64,000 nt of DNA. Origin: Bacteriovorax sp. BSW11_IV (lineage in GTDB: Bacteria; Bdellovibrionota; Bacteriovoracia; Bacteriovoracales; Bacteriovoracaceae). Below are positions 53,105 to 61,618 of this stretch, piece by piece (position 1 is the first letter of the stretch; each line of letters begins with the position of its first letter). The position numbers and the translations under genes are program-made. Where the stretch lies: positions 62,001-126,000 of the forward strand of contig NZ_AUNE01000004.1 of assembly GCF_000447755.1 (NCBI RefSeq), written 5' to 3'. The notes beneath the pieces were generated by a model. The model saw only the letters and a program-made list of their open reading frames with translations, had not been told where the DNA came from and did not search any database.

Positions 53105-54355
53105 TTAATAAACGGGATAGTCTTTACAAAGTTTGAACACTTCAGAGCGAACAGATTTAAGAATAGTTTCATCTTCACTATTTCTTAGCGCCTTAACAAT
53201 CCAACCCGCAAGAAGATTCATGTGCTCTTCTTTTAGACCACGAGTTGTAATCGCAGGTGTACCAAGGCGAATACCTGAAGTGATAAAAGGAGATCTCTTA
53301 TCATTTGGAATCATGTTTTTATTACAAGTGATTCCTGCTTTCTCAAGAGTTTGTTCGGCCACTTTCCCCGTAAGGCCAACAGAGTCAGTCTTAACAAGAA
53401 TAAGGTGGTTATCTGTTCCACCAGAAACAAGATCAACTCCTTCTGCTTGTAGAGCACTTGCTAGTGCTTTTGCATTGTTGATAACTTGTTGTTGGTAAAC
53501 TTTGTATTGTGGATCTAATGCTTCTTTAAAAGCTACAGCTTTGGCCGCAATGACGTGCTCAAGTGGACCACCTTGAATACCTGGGAAGATATTGAAGTTG
53601 ATTTTCTTAGCAAGCTCTTCATCGTTAGTCAGAACGATTCCACCTCTTGGACCTCTAAGAGTCTTGTGAGTTGTAGAAGTTACAGCGTGAGCATGAGGAA
53701 CTGGAGAAGGGTGAAGACCTGCGGCCACAAGACCAGCAATGTGGGCCATGTCTACAACTAGGTAAGCACCAACTTCGTCAGCAATTTCTCTAAATTTTTT
53801 GAAATCAATTGTTCTTGAATAAGCGGATGCACCAGCAATAATCATTTTTGGTTTTTCTTTTAGCGCGACTTCACGAACATTGTTGTAATCAATCATTTCA
53901 GTTACAGGGTCTAGTCCGTAAGAAACAACTTTGTATAGTCTACCAGAGAAGTTTACAGGAGAGCCGTGAGTAAGGTGTCCACCTTCAGCAAGGTTCATTC
54001 CCATAACTGTGTCACCTGGTTCGATTAACGAAAAATATGTTCCCATATTTGCTTGTGAACCAGAGTGAGGTTGAACGTTTGCAAACTTAGCTCCGAAAAG
54101 TTCGCATACGCGATCAATTGCAAGTTGCTCTACTGTATCAACGAATTCACATCCACCGTAATATCTCTTCTTAGGAAGACCTTCGGCATATTTATTTGTA
54201 AGAACGGAACCCTGAGCTTGCATAACTGCTTTTGACGTATAGTTTTCAGAAGCAATGAGCTCTAGGCCTTCTTCTTGGCGTCCCCATTCTTTGCCGATAA
54301 GTTCGGCAATTTGAGGGTCCATCGTTTCAAGTTTTACAGCGTCTTTGTGAAACAT
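53105..54355 (-). CDS. glyA: Serine hydroxymethyltransferase
   Basis: PLP enzyme converting serine to glycine and charging tetrahydrofolate with a one-carbon unit. The 416-residue length is typical. The PLP lysine is in the signature [15 protein letters not shown] (Lys about 229), with [15 protein letters not shown] near the N-terminus. It follows fabF by 8 bp in one operon and ends at a strong terminator. Confidence 0.97.
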   Translation of the reverse strand: MFHKDAVKLETMDPQIAELIGKEWGRQEEGLELIASENYTSKAVMQAQGSVLTNKYAEGLPKKRYYGGCEFVDTVEQLAIDRVCELFGAKFANVQPHSGSQANMGTYFSLIEPGDTVMGMNLAEGGHLTHGSPVNFSGRLYKVVSYGLDPVTEMIDYNNVREVALKEKPKMIIAGASAYSRTIDFKKFREIADEVGAYLVVDMAHIAGLVAAGLHPSPVPHAHAVTSTTHKTLRGPRGGIVLTNDEELAKKINFNIFPGIQGGPLEHVIAAKAVAFKEALDPQYKVYQQQVINNAKALASALQAEGVDLVSGGTDNHLILVKTDSVGLTGKVAEQTLEKAGITCNKNMIPNDKRSPFITSGIRLGTPAITTRGLKEEHMNLLAGWIVKALRNSEDETILKSVRSEVFKLCKDYPVY

Positions 54356-54363
54356 TCTTTCTC

Positions 54364-55620
54364 CTAGTTCCCTGTGTATCTTTTCAGTACAAGAGAAGCA
54401 TTTGTTGAACCAAATCCAAATGAGTTGTTCAGAGCGTACTCAACTTGTTGAGTTCTTGCTTTGTGAGCGACATAGTCTAGATCACATGCTTCATCTGGGT
54501 TATCTAGGTTGATTGTAGGAGGTAAGATACCTTCGTGCAATGCCATTGCACAGAAAATAGTCTCAATACCACCGGCCGCACCAAGAAGGTGACCTGTCAT
54601 AGATTTTGTTGAGCTTACTGCTAGCTTATAAGCGTGCTCACCAAAAGTTTTCTTTATAGCATTTGTTTCACCGGCATCACCTAGTGGAGTCGAAGTTCCG
54701 TGTGCGTTGATGTAACCAATATCTGTTGCATTAATACCTGCATTTTCAAGTGCCATCTTCATACATCTCATTGCACCTTCACCTTCAGGGTGTGGAGCAG
54801 AGATGTGGTAAGCATCAGAAGTTGCTCCGTGACCAACAACTTCTGCGTAAATTGTTGCCCCACGAGCTTTAGCTTTTTCTAGATCTTCAAGAATTAAAAT
54901 ACCAGCGCCTTCTCCCATGACAAATCCATCTCTGTCTTTATCAAAGGGGCGTGAAGCTCTATGAGGCTCATCTTGTCTCTTAGAAAGAGCGCGCATAGAA
55001 ATAAATCCACCAAGACCAAGGTTGCTGATTACGGCTTCCGCACCACCAGTTACCATTGCATCTTGTCTACCCATCATGATTTCAAATGATGCTGCAGAGA
55101 TTGCGTGAGCTGCTGAAGCACAAGCAGATGAGATAGAGTAGTTAAGACCTTTTAGTCCGTAATTGATACTTAGAAGACCTGAAGTCATATTTGGGATAAT
55201 TCCCGGAATGAAAAATGGTCCAATTCTTCTTGGCCCTTTTTCAAAAAAGTTTCTAGAAGTTCTCTCGATCTCTGGAAAACCACCGATACCAACACCAAGG
55301 ATGGCACCAATTCTTTCTGCATCGTAAACAGTGTTGCCTTTTAATCCAGAATTTTTAAGAGCTTCATCTGCTGCGTGAAGAGCAAAGTGAATGAAGCGAT
55401 CGTAACGAGCGTGTTCTTTTTCATCTAGAATATCATTTGATAATTTAAAGTCTTTAACTTCACCTGCAATTTTAATTGCAAGGGCCTCATCTAAAGGCGT
55501 GTCTGTTACAGTTGAAATTCCTGGTTTTCCTTCTTTGATGTTATTCCAAACTTCATTCAAGTCTTTTCCAAGAGCACAAACTGATCCCATCCCAGTGATG
55601 GCGACTCTTCTTAATTTCAT
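54364..55620 (-). CDS. fabF: Beta-ketoacyl-ACP synthase II
   Basis: Condensing enzyme of type II fatty acid synthesis, elongating acyl-ACP with malonyl-ACP. The catalytic residues are Cys167 (SSACASAAH), His307 ([12 protein letters not shown]), Lys339 and His344 ([15 protein letters not shown]). Length is 418 residues from ATG 55620, which has GGAGG 5 nt upstream; the longer frame to 55698 adds no conserved sequence. It lies outside the main fab cluster, with glyA. A perfect palindrome occurs 42 bp before the start. Confidence 0.97.
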   Translation of the reverse strand: MKLRRVAITGMGSVCALGKDLNEVWNNIKEGKPGISTVTDTPLDEALAIKIAGEVKDFKLSNDILDEKEHARYDRFIHFALHAADEALKNSGLKGNTVYDAERIGAILGVGIGGFPEIERTSRNFFEKGPRRIGPFFIPGIIPNMTSGLLSINYGLKGLNYSISSACASAAHAISAASFEIMMGRQDAMVTGGAEAVISNLGLGGFISMRALSKRQDEPHRASRPFDKDRDGFVMGEGAGILILEDLEKAKARGATIYAEVVGHGATSDAYHISAPHPEGEGAMRCMKMALENAGINATDIGYINAHGTSTPLGDAGETNAIKKTFGEHAYKLAVSSTKSMTGHLLGAAGGIETIFCAMALHEGILPPTINLDNPDEACDLDYVAHKARTQQVEYALNNSFGFGSTNASLVLKRYTGN

Positions 55621-55661
55621 AGGTCCTCCGCCTTTAATCGCATTGCCAATTAAATAAAAAA

Positions 55662-55681
55662 TTACAGTGATTTCACTGTAA
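55662..55681. promoter_or_regulatory. Perfect 20-bp palindrome upstream of fabF
   Basis: TTACAGTG (55662-55669), spacer ATTT, CACTGTAA (55674-55681). The symmetric, AT-flanked form looks like a dimeric repressor operator, as with FadR/FabR-type lipid regulators. It was not found near the fabH start. Confidence 0.6.
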
Positions 55682-55847
55682 AATTCGCTTATTGGCAACA
55701 GTGAGAGGGGTATATTTTTTGGCGAAAATAAGCTAGTGAAAGAACTTTGACCAAAAAGGGGTAACGTTAAGAAATTATTAGTGAATTTTCTTCTTTAAAC
55801 TGAGAAAAAGCGTTGAGTTTTCGATTCTTTTTACCGATATAGAGCAG

Positions 55848-56627
55848 GTGAAAGCGCTTTATCTTGTTCTAATCTTAATTTTCTCCGTTTCATGCTCTTC
55901 GTTGCATAGCATGAGAAGCCCTGCTTCGTGGTATTCCAATAAGGGTTGCTTTTCAACTTTGGATACTTTTAACGAACCCGTTGTTCGCGTTCATCGACAA
56001 GATGAAGCCTATAGGGGAGGAATGGGACTTGGTGTCTTTGTTAACGACGTTCTTGTAACGGGTGAAGGATATCTGTATTCGGGTGAAGAAATTTTTAAAG
56101 TGCTCGAACTCGATAATGCGAAACTTTCATTTCTTAAAAAAAATGAATCTCAAGTCCTCTCTCTCGGAGAAGGCTTTGGCTCATTACTCGATCGCTTTTT
56201 ACGTCATGGAGTAGAAGCGAAGGCCCTCGATCTTTGGTATCACATGAATCATTACCCTGTGGAGAGCTTCACGGGAAAAAAGATGTCAGAGTTCAATAGT
56301 AAATATTATGACCATCTTATTCGCGGATCATTTACTAATATTCCTTATCCTAATCGCAGTCTAGATCTTATCGTGGCCTCTATGCTTTTCAATAATATTG
56401 CTGATCGCGATGTTTTTATTAAAGGCCTTGAAGAGATGGTTCGCGTTTTAAAAGTTGGTGGAGAGTTAAGGCTTGTTGGTCTACAACCTTACCAAGTCGA
56501 TTACATATCAAAAATGTATGATGACGTTTTTGAACAAAGAATAGATAAAATTGAAATTGAAAAAGTGACTAAAGATGACACGGTTGTTTTGCTTCCTGTT
56601 TACCGTGCCATCCTTCGCAAGATTTAA
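55848..56627 (+). CDS. Putative membrane-anchored methyltransferase-like protein
   Basis: A 259-residue protein beginning at GTG 55848 with a hydrophobic signal (residues 3-15) and Cys16 in a lipobox-like SVSC (the -3 position is Ser, not Leu). The body looks like a class I methyltransferase fold: motif I VLSLGEGFGSLLDRF (about 104-118), then KALDLW, then YPNRSLDLIVASMLFNNI and MVRVLKVGGELRLVG. An exported SAM enzyme would lack cofactor, so either the anchor faces inward or the domain is re-used for another role. The motif I core (LGEGFG) differs from the usual LDxGxG. Confidence 0.65.
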   Translation: MKALYLVLILIFSVSCSSLHSMRSPASWYSNKGCFSTLDTFNEPVVRVHRQDEAYRGGMGLGVFVNDVLVTGEGYLYSGEEIFKVLELDNAKLSFLKKNESQVLSLGEGFGSLLDRFLRHGVEAKALDLWYHMNHYPVESFTGKKMSEFNSKYYDHLIRGSFTNIPYPNRSLDLIVASMLFNNIADRDVFIKGLEEMVRVLKVGGELRLVGLQPYQVDYISKMYDDVFEQRIDKIEIEKVTKDDTVVLLPVYRAILRKI

Positions 56628-56852
56628 TTAGGCCTTAGTTTTTGTGGCCTTTTTATTCTTCTTTACTTTCGCTTGAGACTTACAAATTTTCTCAAGTTTT
56701 TGGGCCTTAGGTTGTCCTTTCCAACAGAAACTTTCTCTTTGTTTTCCTTGTACATTTGAACAAGAAATAACGTTTTGTCCTTTCTTACAACTCATGGCCA
56801 TGGCCATATTCGGTGCTAGAGTACATAGCGCAGCAAACAATAGAACTTTCAT
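56628..56852 (-). CDS. Small exported basic cysteine-containing protein
   Basis: A 74-residue protein with a signal peptide (MKVLLFAALCTLAPNMAMA). The mature part has four cysteines in the order CKKG, SCSN, FCWK and ICKS, and a very lysine-rich tail (about 57-74). A strong AAGGAG precedes the ATG. It is not a recognised family; two disulphides and a basic tail suggest an envelope or nucleic-acid-binding peptide. Its stop abuts the convergent methyltransferase-like gene. Confidence 0.7.
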   Translation of the reverse strand: MKVLLFAALCTLAPNMAMAMSCKKGQNVISCSNVQGKQRESFCWKGQPKAQKLEKICKSQAKVKKNKKATKTKA

Positions 56853-56967
56853 CTAAAACTCCTTAAAAGAAGATGATGTCACTGATGACAATTCATTTTC
56901 AATCTTGTTTATATTTAGGTAAAATCGTTTTATCTCTTAAGAAAGATAGGAAAAAATTAAGTGATAT

Positions 56968-57834
56968 ATGGAAAGATTAAATTACAACCATCTTTATTAT
57001 TTTTATGTTGTGGCCAAGCTTGGTTCCATAAAAGAGGCCTCAGAGAAACTTCACGTTTCGCAACCAACAATTAGTGATCAATTAAAACTCTTAGAAGATT
57101 TTTTTCAATGCAAGTTATTCGATAGAAGAAATCGCAGTCTTATTCTCAATCAAGAAGGGAAACTGGCACTCGAATATGCAGAGAAAATTTTCTCACTTGG
57201 CAATGAGGCGACAGCTCAATTAAGAGGAAAGTTTCATCTACCAAAGCAGACACTTGATATTGGTATAAGTCTTTCCATGAGCCCATTTTTTGTCTATGAA
57301 AAATTGTTGCCCCTATTTAACAACAATGATGTGACAATTAAAGTTCAAGAAGGTGAGAGGCACTATTTGTTGGCCGACCTTGAAGAAGGTAAATTGGACA
57401 TTGTCTTTACTGATAGTAAAGATCTCCTTCCCTCTACAACCAATGCCTATAGGGTGGGAGTAAATAAGACCTTCGCTGTCGCCCATAAAAAATTCCTTAA
57501 GCATAAAAAAGGGTTTCCAAGTTCATTAAATGAAATTCCTTTTTTTAGTTACTCAAATTCCTCATCAATTCGCTCGGAACTTGAATTATTTTTCACGAAA
57601 CACGCAATTGCCCCAAAAGTTATTGGCGAAGCTGACGATATAGAATTATTACAGATGATGACAGAAAAGGGGATGGCCTTCACGGTTGTTCCAGAAGTCG
57701 CAAAGAATAGAATTTGTAAAAATAAGGATGTCATTATCCTTGGTGAATTAAAAGAATTGCAAACTTCTGTCTGGGGTATTATTAAAAACAACTACAAAGG
57801 TCAGGCACTTGATCTTTTAAAAAGCTTAGACTGA
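56968..57834 (+). CDS. LysR-family regulator, NhaR-like
   Basis: A 288-residue regulator. The opening RLNYNHLYYFYVVAKLGSI is characteristic of the NhaR branch. The helix-turn-helix lies around EASEKLHVSQPTISDQLKLLE (about 23-43), with the effector domain after about residue 90. NhaR proteins sense sodium ions in E. coli; other members control adhesins. The ATP-grasp-like gene starts 7 bp after its stop, so they share a transcript; the regulator may control that operon. Confidence 0.9.
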   Translation: MERLNYNHLYYFYVVAKLGSIKEASEKLHVSQPTISDQLKLLEDFFQCKLFDRRNRSLILNQEGKLALEYAEKIFSLGNEATAQLRGKFHLPKQTLDIGISLSMSPFFVYEKLLPLFNNNDVTIKVQEGERHYLLADLEEGKLDIVFTDSKDLLPSTTNAYRVGVNKTFAVAHKKFLKHKKGFPSSLNEIPFFSYSNSSSIRSELELFFTKHAIAPKVIGEADDIELLQMMTEKGMAFTVVPEVAKNRICKNKDVIILGELKELQTSVWGIIKNNYKGQALDLLKSLD

Positions 57835-57841
57835 GGTTGAA

Positions 57842-59275
57842 GTGAAGCATAAAGTAGAAATTATCGAGCCAAATAAATTTGATCAGCAAAATCATTTTTA
57901 TCCTAAAGCGCTTAATACTCAACTCCATGCGATGGTTAGCCATTTTTTCAACCTCGACCACGAACGAATCATCAAACGCTACTCCCATTTACATCCACAA
58001 GTTGACCCCGAATTTCTAAGAGAAATATTAAAGTATAAGTGTAAGCACTTCTTTTGGGGGGGCTCGGATTTATTCTATGTAACAACAGAAGCGGGTAATA
58101 GAAGAATGGTCGTTCTTGAAACGAACTCATGTCCTTCTGGACAAAAATCCATGCCTGAGAGAACGGATGCTGATGAGCACCGCGGATATAAATTTCTCGT
58201 AGAGAATTCATTTATTCCTGAGCTTAAAAAAAGAAGACTTCCAGAAGGTGGAATTGCAGTTATTTATGATAAGAACTATATGGAAGTTTCAGGATATGCT
58301 GCAACTTTAGCGGACAGTTTACAAGAAGAAGTATTTCTTGTGCCGTTTTTTAACAATGAAAAAAGAGCTGCTGAATTTAGAGATGGCATTCTTTACGCCA
58401 ATGTTCCAGGGCGTGGGGAAGTGCCTATTAGAGCGGCCCTTCGTTATGTGACACAAAAGCCTTGGAATAGAATTCCAATTGATACGAAAACATTTATCTA
58501 TAACTCTACTCTGGTATGTCTATCAGGGGGAAGAAATAAACTTGTCGCCAATAAGGCCTATGAATTTTTTAATTCAGAAATTTCAAGCTCGGGTCTTAAA
58601 ATCAACATGCCCCAGACAATTCGTGATGTCAGTAAAGGGGAGATTCCACTTTGGATTCAACGCTTCGGTGGCTATGCCGTAATTAAAAATCCTTACTCGA
58701 ATGCTGGGCAAGGTGTTTATACAATCACTTCTCAAAAAGAACTAGATGCCTTTATGGCCGAAGATTATGCCTATGATCAATTCATTGTTCAAAGTTTAAT
58801 CGGTCATTATGATTGGAGTTCCAAAACTGATGGTGCGAAGTATTTCCACATTGGAACGATCCCCAATAAAAGAGGCCAGATCTACGTTGCCGATTTAAGA
58901 ATGATGGTCTACTCATCACCAGATGGTTTTTATCCATGTGCCATCTATGCCAGAAGAGCAAAAGAGGGTTTAAAGTCAGACTTGAAAGAAGTTGAATCGA
59001 GTTGGGATGTATTGGGAACAAATCTTTCTGTGAAGCTTGCTGAAAATGAATGGTCATCGGATACAAGCAGATTGATGTTGATGGATAGAAAAGATTTTAA
59101 CTCACTTGGAATCGGTACTGACGATCTCATTGATGGATATATTCAAACAATTTTGAGTATTATTGCTATTGATAAAATGTGTCAGCACCTAGTGAATAAG
59201 AAAGGAAACTTCAAAATGAAGTTGTTCCAATCTCTTGATAATGACAAATCTTTATTAAAAGAAATAATGTCCTAG
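57842..59275 (+). CDS. ATP-grasp-like protein of unknown substrate
   Basis: A 477-residue cytoplasmic protein starting at GTG 57842. A central and C-terminal part resembles ATP-grasp ligases: YAVIKNPYSNAGQGVYTI (lysine and glycine loop), YDQFIVQSLIGHYDW, and a DLRMMVYSS metal-side strand. The N-terminal third has MVVLETNSCPSGQKSMPERT and is not recognised. Amide- or peptide-forming ligase activity is possible. It follows the NhaR-like regulator by 7 bp and overlaps the exported nucleotidyltransferase gene by 21 bp at its end. Confidence 0.6.
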   Translation: MKHKVEIIEPNKFDQQNHFYPKALNTQLHAMVSHFFNLDHERIIKRYSHLHPQVDPEFLREILKYKCKHFFWGGSDLFYVTTEAGNRRMVVLETNSCPSGQKSMPERTDADEHRGYKFLVENSFIPELKKRRLPEGGIAVIYDKNYMEVSGYAATLADSLQEEVFLVPFFNNEKRAAEFRDGILYANVPGRGEVPIRAALRYVTQKPWNRIPIDTKTFIYNSTLVCLSGGRNKLVANKAYEFFNSEISSSGLKINMPQTIRDVSKGEIPLWIQRFGGYAVIKNPYSNAGQGVYTITSQKELDAFMAEDYAYDQFIVQSLIGHYDWSSKTDGAKYFHIGTIPNKRGQIYVADLRMMVYSSPDGFYPCAIYARRAKEGLKSDLKEVESSWDVLGTNLSVKLAENEWSSDTSRLMLMDRKDFNSLGIGTDDLIDGYIQTILSIIAIDKMCQHLVNKKGNFKMKLFQSLDNDKSLLKEIMS

Positions 59276-60160
59276 AAGCTGAACACAAGTAGGCTTCTTC
59301 GTTCCATTTTCTATGTAAAGTGCGTTCTTATTCCAAAATGCCGTGGCCGTTTCATCGTCCATATTAAGCCAAACGACACTCATTCTTACAAAGTGCTCTC
59401 TCCAAGCGCGAGGAGTTTGTAATTTTTTAACTTCAGGCATTTCTAGATCTGAAAGATTATTTTGGCTCACAAATTCAAACCAATCTTTTTCATAAGCATT
59501 CAATGAACCATTGTAATGATAAAGTGATCGTTGTTTGATGATATCAAGGATGGCCGGATTCATATCATCGACAGGCCAATTTTGGCCCGCTAGCTTTGCC
59601 CTTAGCTCACTAGACGAAACACCTTGCCCATAATCTTTTCTTTTGAAGATATAAAGATTTGGTTGGCGCTTAAACTCTTCGTCTTCTGTGAGTTCAGGTC
59701 TTGGCATGATAATCCAATTTTTAGAGTAATCATTTTTTTCTTCTTCCGTATAAATTTCCCAGCGATCAGCGCCGCCAACACGAAAGACGATGTCATTAAA
59801 CTTTTTCTGAAGAGATTTCCAAAGAGGTGATTTGCCACCCGTTGGTTCGTAAGTAACTTCTACCTTGTCACCGTAGAGTGCAGTCATGGCACGAATCATG
59901 TCCATGCGATCTTTTATTGAGGCCAAATAATTTTTAGGTCCTTTCGTATTTACTGAAACGACTACTTTGTCGAAACCGTAATCTTCAATAAGCTCTTTAA
60001 TAGTTTGTAAGTGTGATCTGTGGGGTGGGTCAAACGAGCCAGGGTAGAAGGCCACTTTCTTATCGCGTTTGATGTCGCTAATAAGGTTATAGTCGCTTGC
60101 TAATGTGAATGATCCTACAAGCAAGCAAATCAAGAACATAAAAGTCTTGATAAAATTCAC
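59255..60160 (-). CDS. Exported nucleotidyltransferase, NadD/NMNAT-like
   Basis: A 301-residue protein with a clear signal peptide (MNFIKTFMFLICLLVGSFTL, cut after LAS). The mature protein opens with VAFYPGSFDPPHRSHLQTI, the nucleotide-binding region of the adenylyl/cytidylyltransferase family with HRSH for HxGH. The family's second site, usually ISSTxxR, is visible as GVSSSELRAKL, as in NadD. The C-terminal 90 residues are unrelated to NadD. NadD is normally cytoplasmic, so export is unusual. Confidence 0.82.
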   Translation of the reverse strand: MNFIKTFMFLICLLVGSFTLASDYNLISDIKRDKKVAFYPGSFDPPHRSHLQTIKELIEDYGFDKVVVSVNTKGPKNYLASIKDRMDMIRAMTALYGDKVEVTYEPTGGKSPLWKSLQKKFNDIVFRVGGADRWEIYTEEEKNDYSKNWIIMPRPELTEDEEFKRQPNLYIFKRKDYGQGVSSSELRAKLAGQNWPVDDMNPAILDIIKQRSLYHYNGSLNAYEKDWFEFVSQNNLSDLEMPEVKKLQTPRAWREHFVRMSVVWLNMDDETATAFWNKNALYIENGTKKPTCVQLLGHYFF

Positions 60161-60306
60161 AAAATTCTCCGTGTGCAGGTTTGTGTGATTGTATTGGAAA
60201 ATTGGTCCAATACTATAAAAATGTCACTAACGTGTAGTTATTTCAGGTGTTTAACTTCATTTTATTGATTTTTAGCGTTTTTACGGGTCAAAATTGTAAG
60301 ATATTG

Positions 60307-60336
60307 TTGATTTGTAGCGTCATTTTTTAATTTATA
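60307..60336 (+). promoter_or_regulatory. Candidate promoter for the C-rich RNA
   Basis: TTGATT (60307-60312), 18-bp spacer, TTTATA (60331-60336). The start would fall near 60343, just before the first stem of the RNA. Both elements are partial matches to sigma-70, and AT-rich DNA gives such matches by chance. Confidence 0.45.
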
Positions 60337-60342
60337 TTGGGT

Positions 60343-60575
60343 CCATCGAAACGAGATGAGAACTCGAATCCCCCCAAAGAGCTTCTCACCCCCCAATCGA
60401 GTTTCGAAAAATTGGAAGCGATTGAAGTACTAAAATACTTCCCCCCCAAAATGAGTACTGTCTGTTATGAATTTTAACGACTGAATCAATCGCTTCTTTC
60501 ATCAAAAGTTCAAAAAATTTCCCCCATCCCCCCAAAAAAAAAGGCCTGGTAAAAACCAGGCCTTCTTTCATTTTA
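60343..60575 (+). ncRNA. Probable structured regulatory RNA with repeated CCCCCC segments (6C-like)
   Basis: The 426-bp gap 60161-60586 has no convincing ORF, but 60346-60564 shows nested stems. P1 is TCGAAAC (60346-60352) with GTTTCGA (60401-60407). P2 is TGAGAACTC (60357-60365) with GAGCTTCTCA (60379-60388, one bulge), its loop holding CCCCCC. P3 is GAAGCGATTGA (60415-60425) with TCAATCGCTTC (60486-60496), 11 perfect bp. P5 is GTC-T-GTTA (60460-60467) with TAACGAC (60475-60481). CCCCCCAA occurs at 60370, 60389, 60442 and 60528, plus CCCCC at 60521, mostly unpaired. A hairpin terminator ends it. Design resembles actinobacterial 6C RNA, whose C-rich loops pair with G-rich mRNA; homology is not claimed. 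Confidence 0.7.
60534..60570. terminator. Shared terminator of acpP (minus) and the C-rich RNA (plus)
   Basis: AAGGCCTGG (60541-60549) and CCAGGCCTT (60556-60564) form a 9-bp stem. On the minus strand a T-run (60542-60534) follows, ideal for acpP. On the plus strand the tail TTCTTTCATTTT is U-rich and adequate. Confidence 0.85.
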
Positions 60576-60586
60576 TGATGCTTTAA

Positions 60587-60811
60587 TTATTGTTTCTTTT
60601 CGATGTAAGCAACTACGTCGTTTACAGTCTTAAGACCTTCAGCGTCTTCCTCAGGGATTTCAACACCAAATTCGTCTTCCATTTTCATCATAAGCTCAAC
60701 GATGTCTAGTGAGTCTAGGTTTAGATCGTCTACGAAGCTTGTTTCAGGCTTGATCTTAGCGATATCAATTTTAGTTGCATCAGATACAAGTTTAATTACT
60801 TTTTCTTCCAT
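60587..60811 (-). CDS. acpP: Acyl carrier protein
   Basis: A 74-residue acidic carrier. The 4'-phosphopantetheine serine is Ser34 in NLDSLDIVEL, within the usual helix II start. ATG 60811 is the start (AAGGAG upstream); the longer frame to 60835 reads through the ribosome site. It follows fabG by 42 bp, in the fabH-fabD-fabG-acpP order. Confidence 0.97.
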   Translation of the reverse strand: MEEKVIKLVSDATKIDIAKIKPETSFVDDLNLDSLDIVELMMKMEDEFGVEIPEEDAEGLKTVNDVVAYIEKKQ

Positions 60812-60853
60812 TTTCTCTCTCCTTAAAAGATTCAAAAATTATATCGAGTTTAA

Positions 60854-61618
60854 TTAAATATAAAGTCCACCGTCAATTTTTATGATTTCACCAGTTATAT
60901 ACGCAGAGGCCTGACTTAACAAGAATGAAGTTAGATTTGCGACCTCATTCGCTGAACCAAAACGAGTCAACGGGATTTGAGATAGATAAACTTCTTTTAC
61001 CTTTTCGTCTAGTGCATCAGTCATATCAGTGGCAATAAATCCCGGGCATATTGCATTGCATCTAACGTTCTTAGAAGCAAGTTCTTTTGCCATTGATTTA
61101 GTAAATCCTAGAAGACCAGCTTTCGAGGCAGCATAAGCAACTTGAGAAGCATTTCCCATAAGTCCTACTACTGAGCTTACGTTTACAATAGAAACGTTTT
61201 CAGCTCTTAGGAAGCCACGAGAAAGGGCCTGAGCAACAAGGATAGCACCCTTAAGATTTGTATCTAAGATTTCTTGAATATCAGATTCTTTAAGTCTTAG
61301 GATTAAAGTATCTTTTGAAATTCCTGCATTGTTTACTAGCCCTGAAATCGGTCCAAAATCCTTTGAGAATGAATCGATCGCAGTTTTAATTTGCTCACCA
61401 TTTGAAACATCAAACATAAGACCTGTTGCATTTGCAGCACCAAGGGCCATAAGTTCTTTTTTCAATTCTTCAGCTACAGCTTCTTTGCCTTCTCTGTAAT
61501 TGAAAACAACGTGGGCGCCTTGAGATGCAAGATTTTTTACAATTTCTTTCCCAATTCCACGAGTAGCACCAGTAACAAGAACAATTTTATTTTTTAAATC
61601 AGAATAAGTAACTTGCAT
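60854..61618 (-). CDS. fabG: 3-oxoacyl-ACP reductase
   Basis: A 254-residue SDR that reduces 3-oxoacyl-ACP with NADPH. TGATRGIG (16-23), the NNAG motif, Ser in NVSSVVG, and Tyr-x3-Lys in AYAASKAG are present. The C-terminal part GFIATDMTDAL is FabG-specific. The ATG overlaps the fabD TAA by one base. Confidence 0.96.
   Translation of the reverse strand: MQVTYSDLKNKIVLVTGATRGIGKEIVKNLASQGAHVVFNYREGKEAVAEELKKELMALGAANATGLMFDVSNGEQIKTAIDSFSKDFGPISGLVNNAGISKDTLILRLKESDIQEILDTNLKGAILVAQALSRGFLRAENVSIVNVSSVVGLMGNASQVAYAASKAGLLGFTKSMAKELASKNVRCNAICPGFIATDMTDALDEKVKEVYLSQIPLTRFGSANEVANLTSFLLSQASAYITGEIIKIDGGLYI

Noticed and set aside
53133-53498. 121-residue plus-strand frame inside glyA
   Set aside because: Antisense shadow of a clearly conserved serine hydroxymethyltransferase; no ribosome site or family.
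60220-60320. ECF41-type promoter upstream of the C-rich RNA
   Set aside because: TGTCACT and CGTC both occur but about 90 bp apart, not at the 16-bp spacing seen at 29083-29152.
60370-60533. G-quadruplex on the minus strand from the G-runs
   Set aside because: The runs are separated by 13-75 nt, too far for a stable simple quadruplex, and minus-strand transcription should stop at the acpP terminator before them.
60386-60571. 61-residue minus-strand reading frame over the C-rich RNA
   Set aside because: It would read through the acpP terminator, starts without a ribosome site, and its Gly/Pro-rich low-complexity product comes from the C-runs. The stems and terminator explain the region better.
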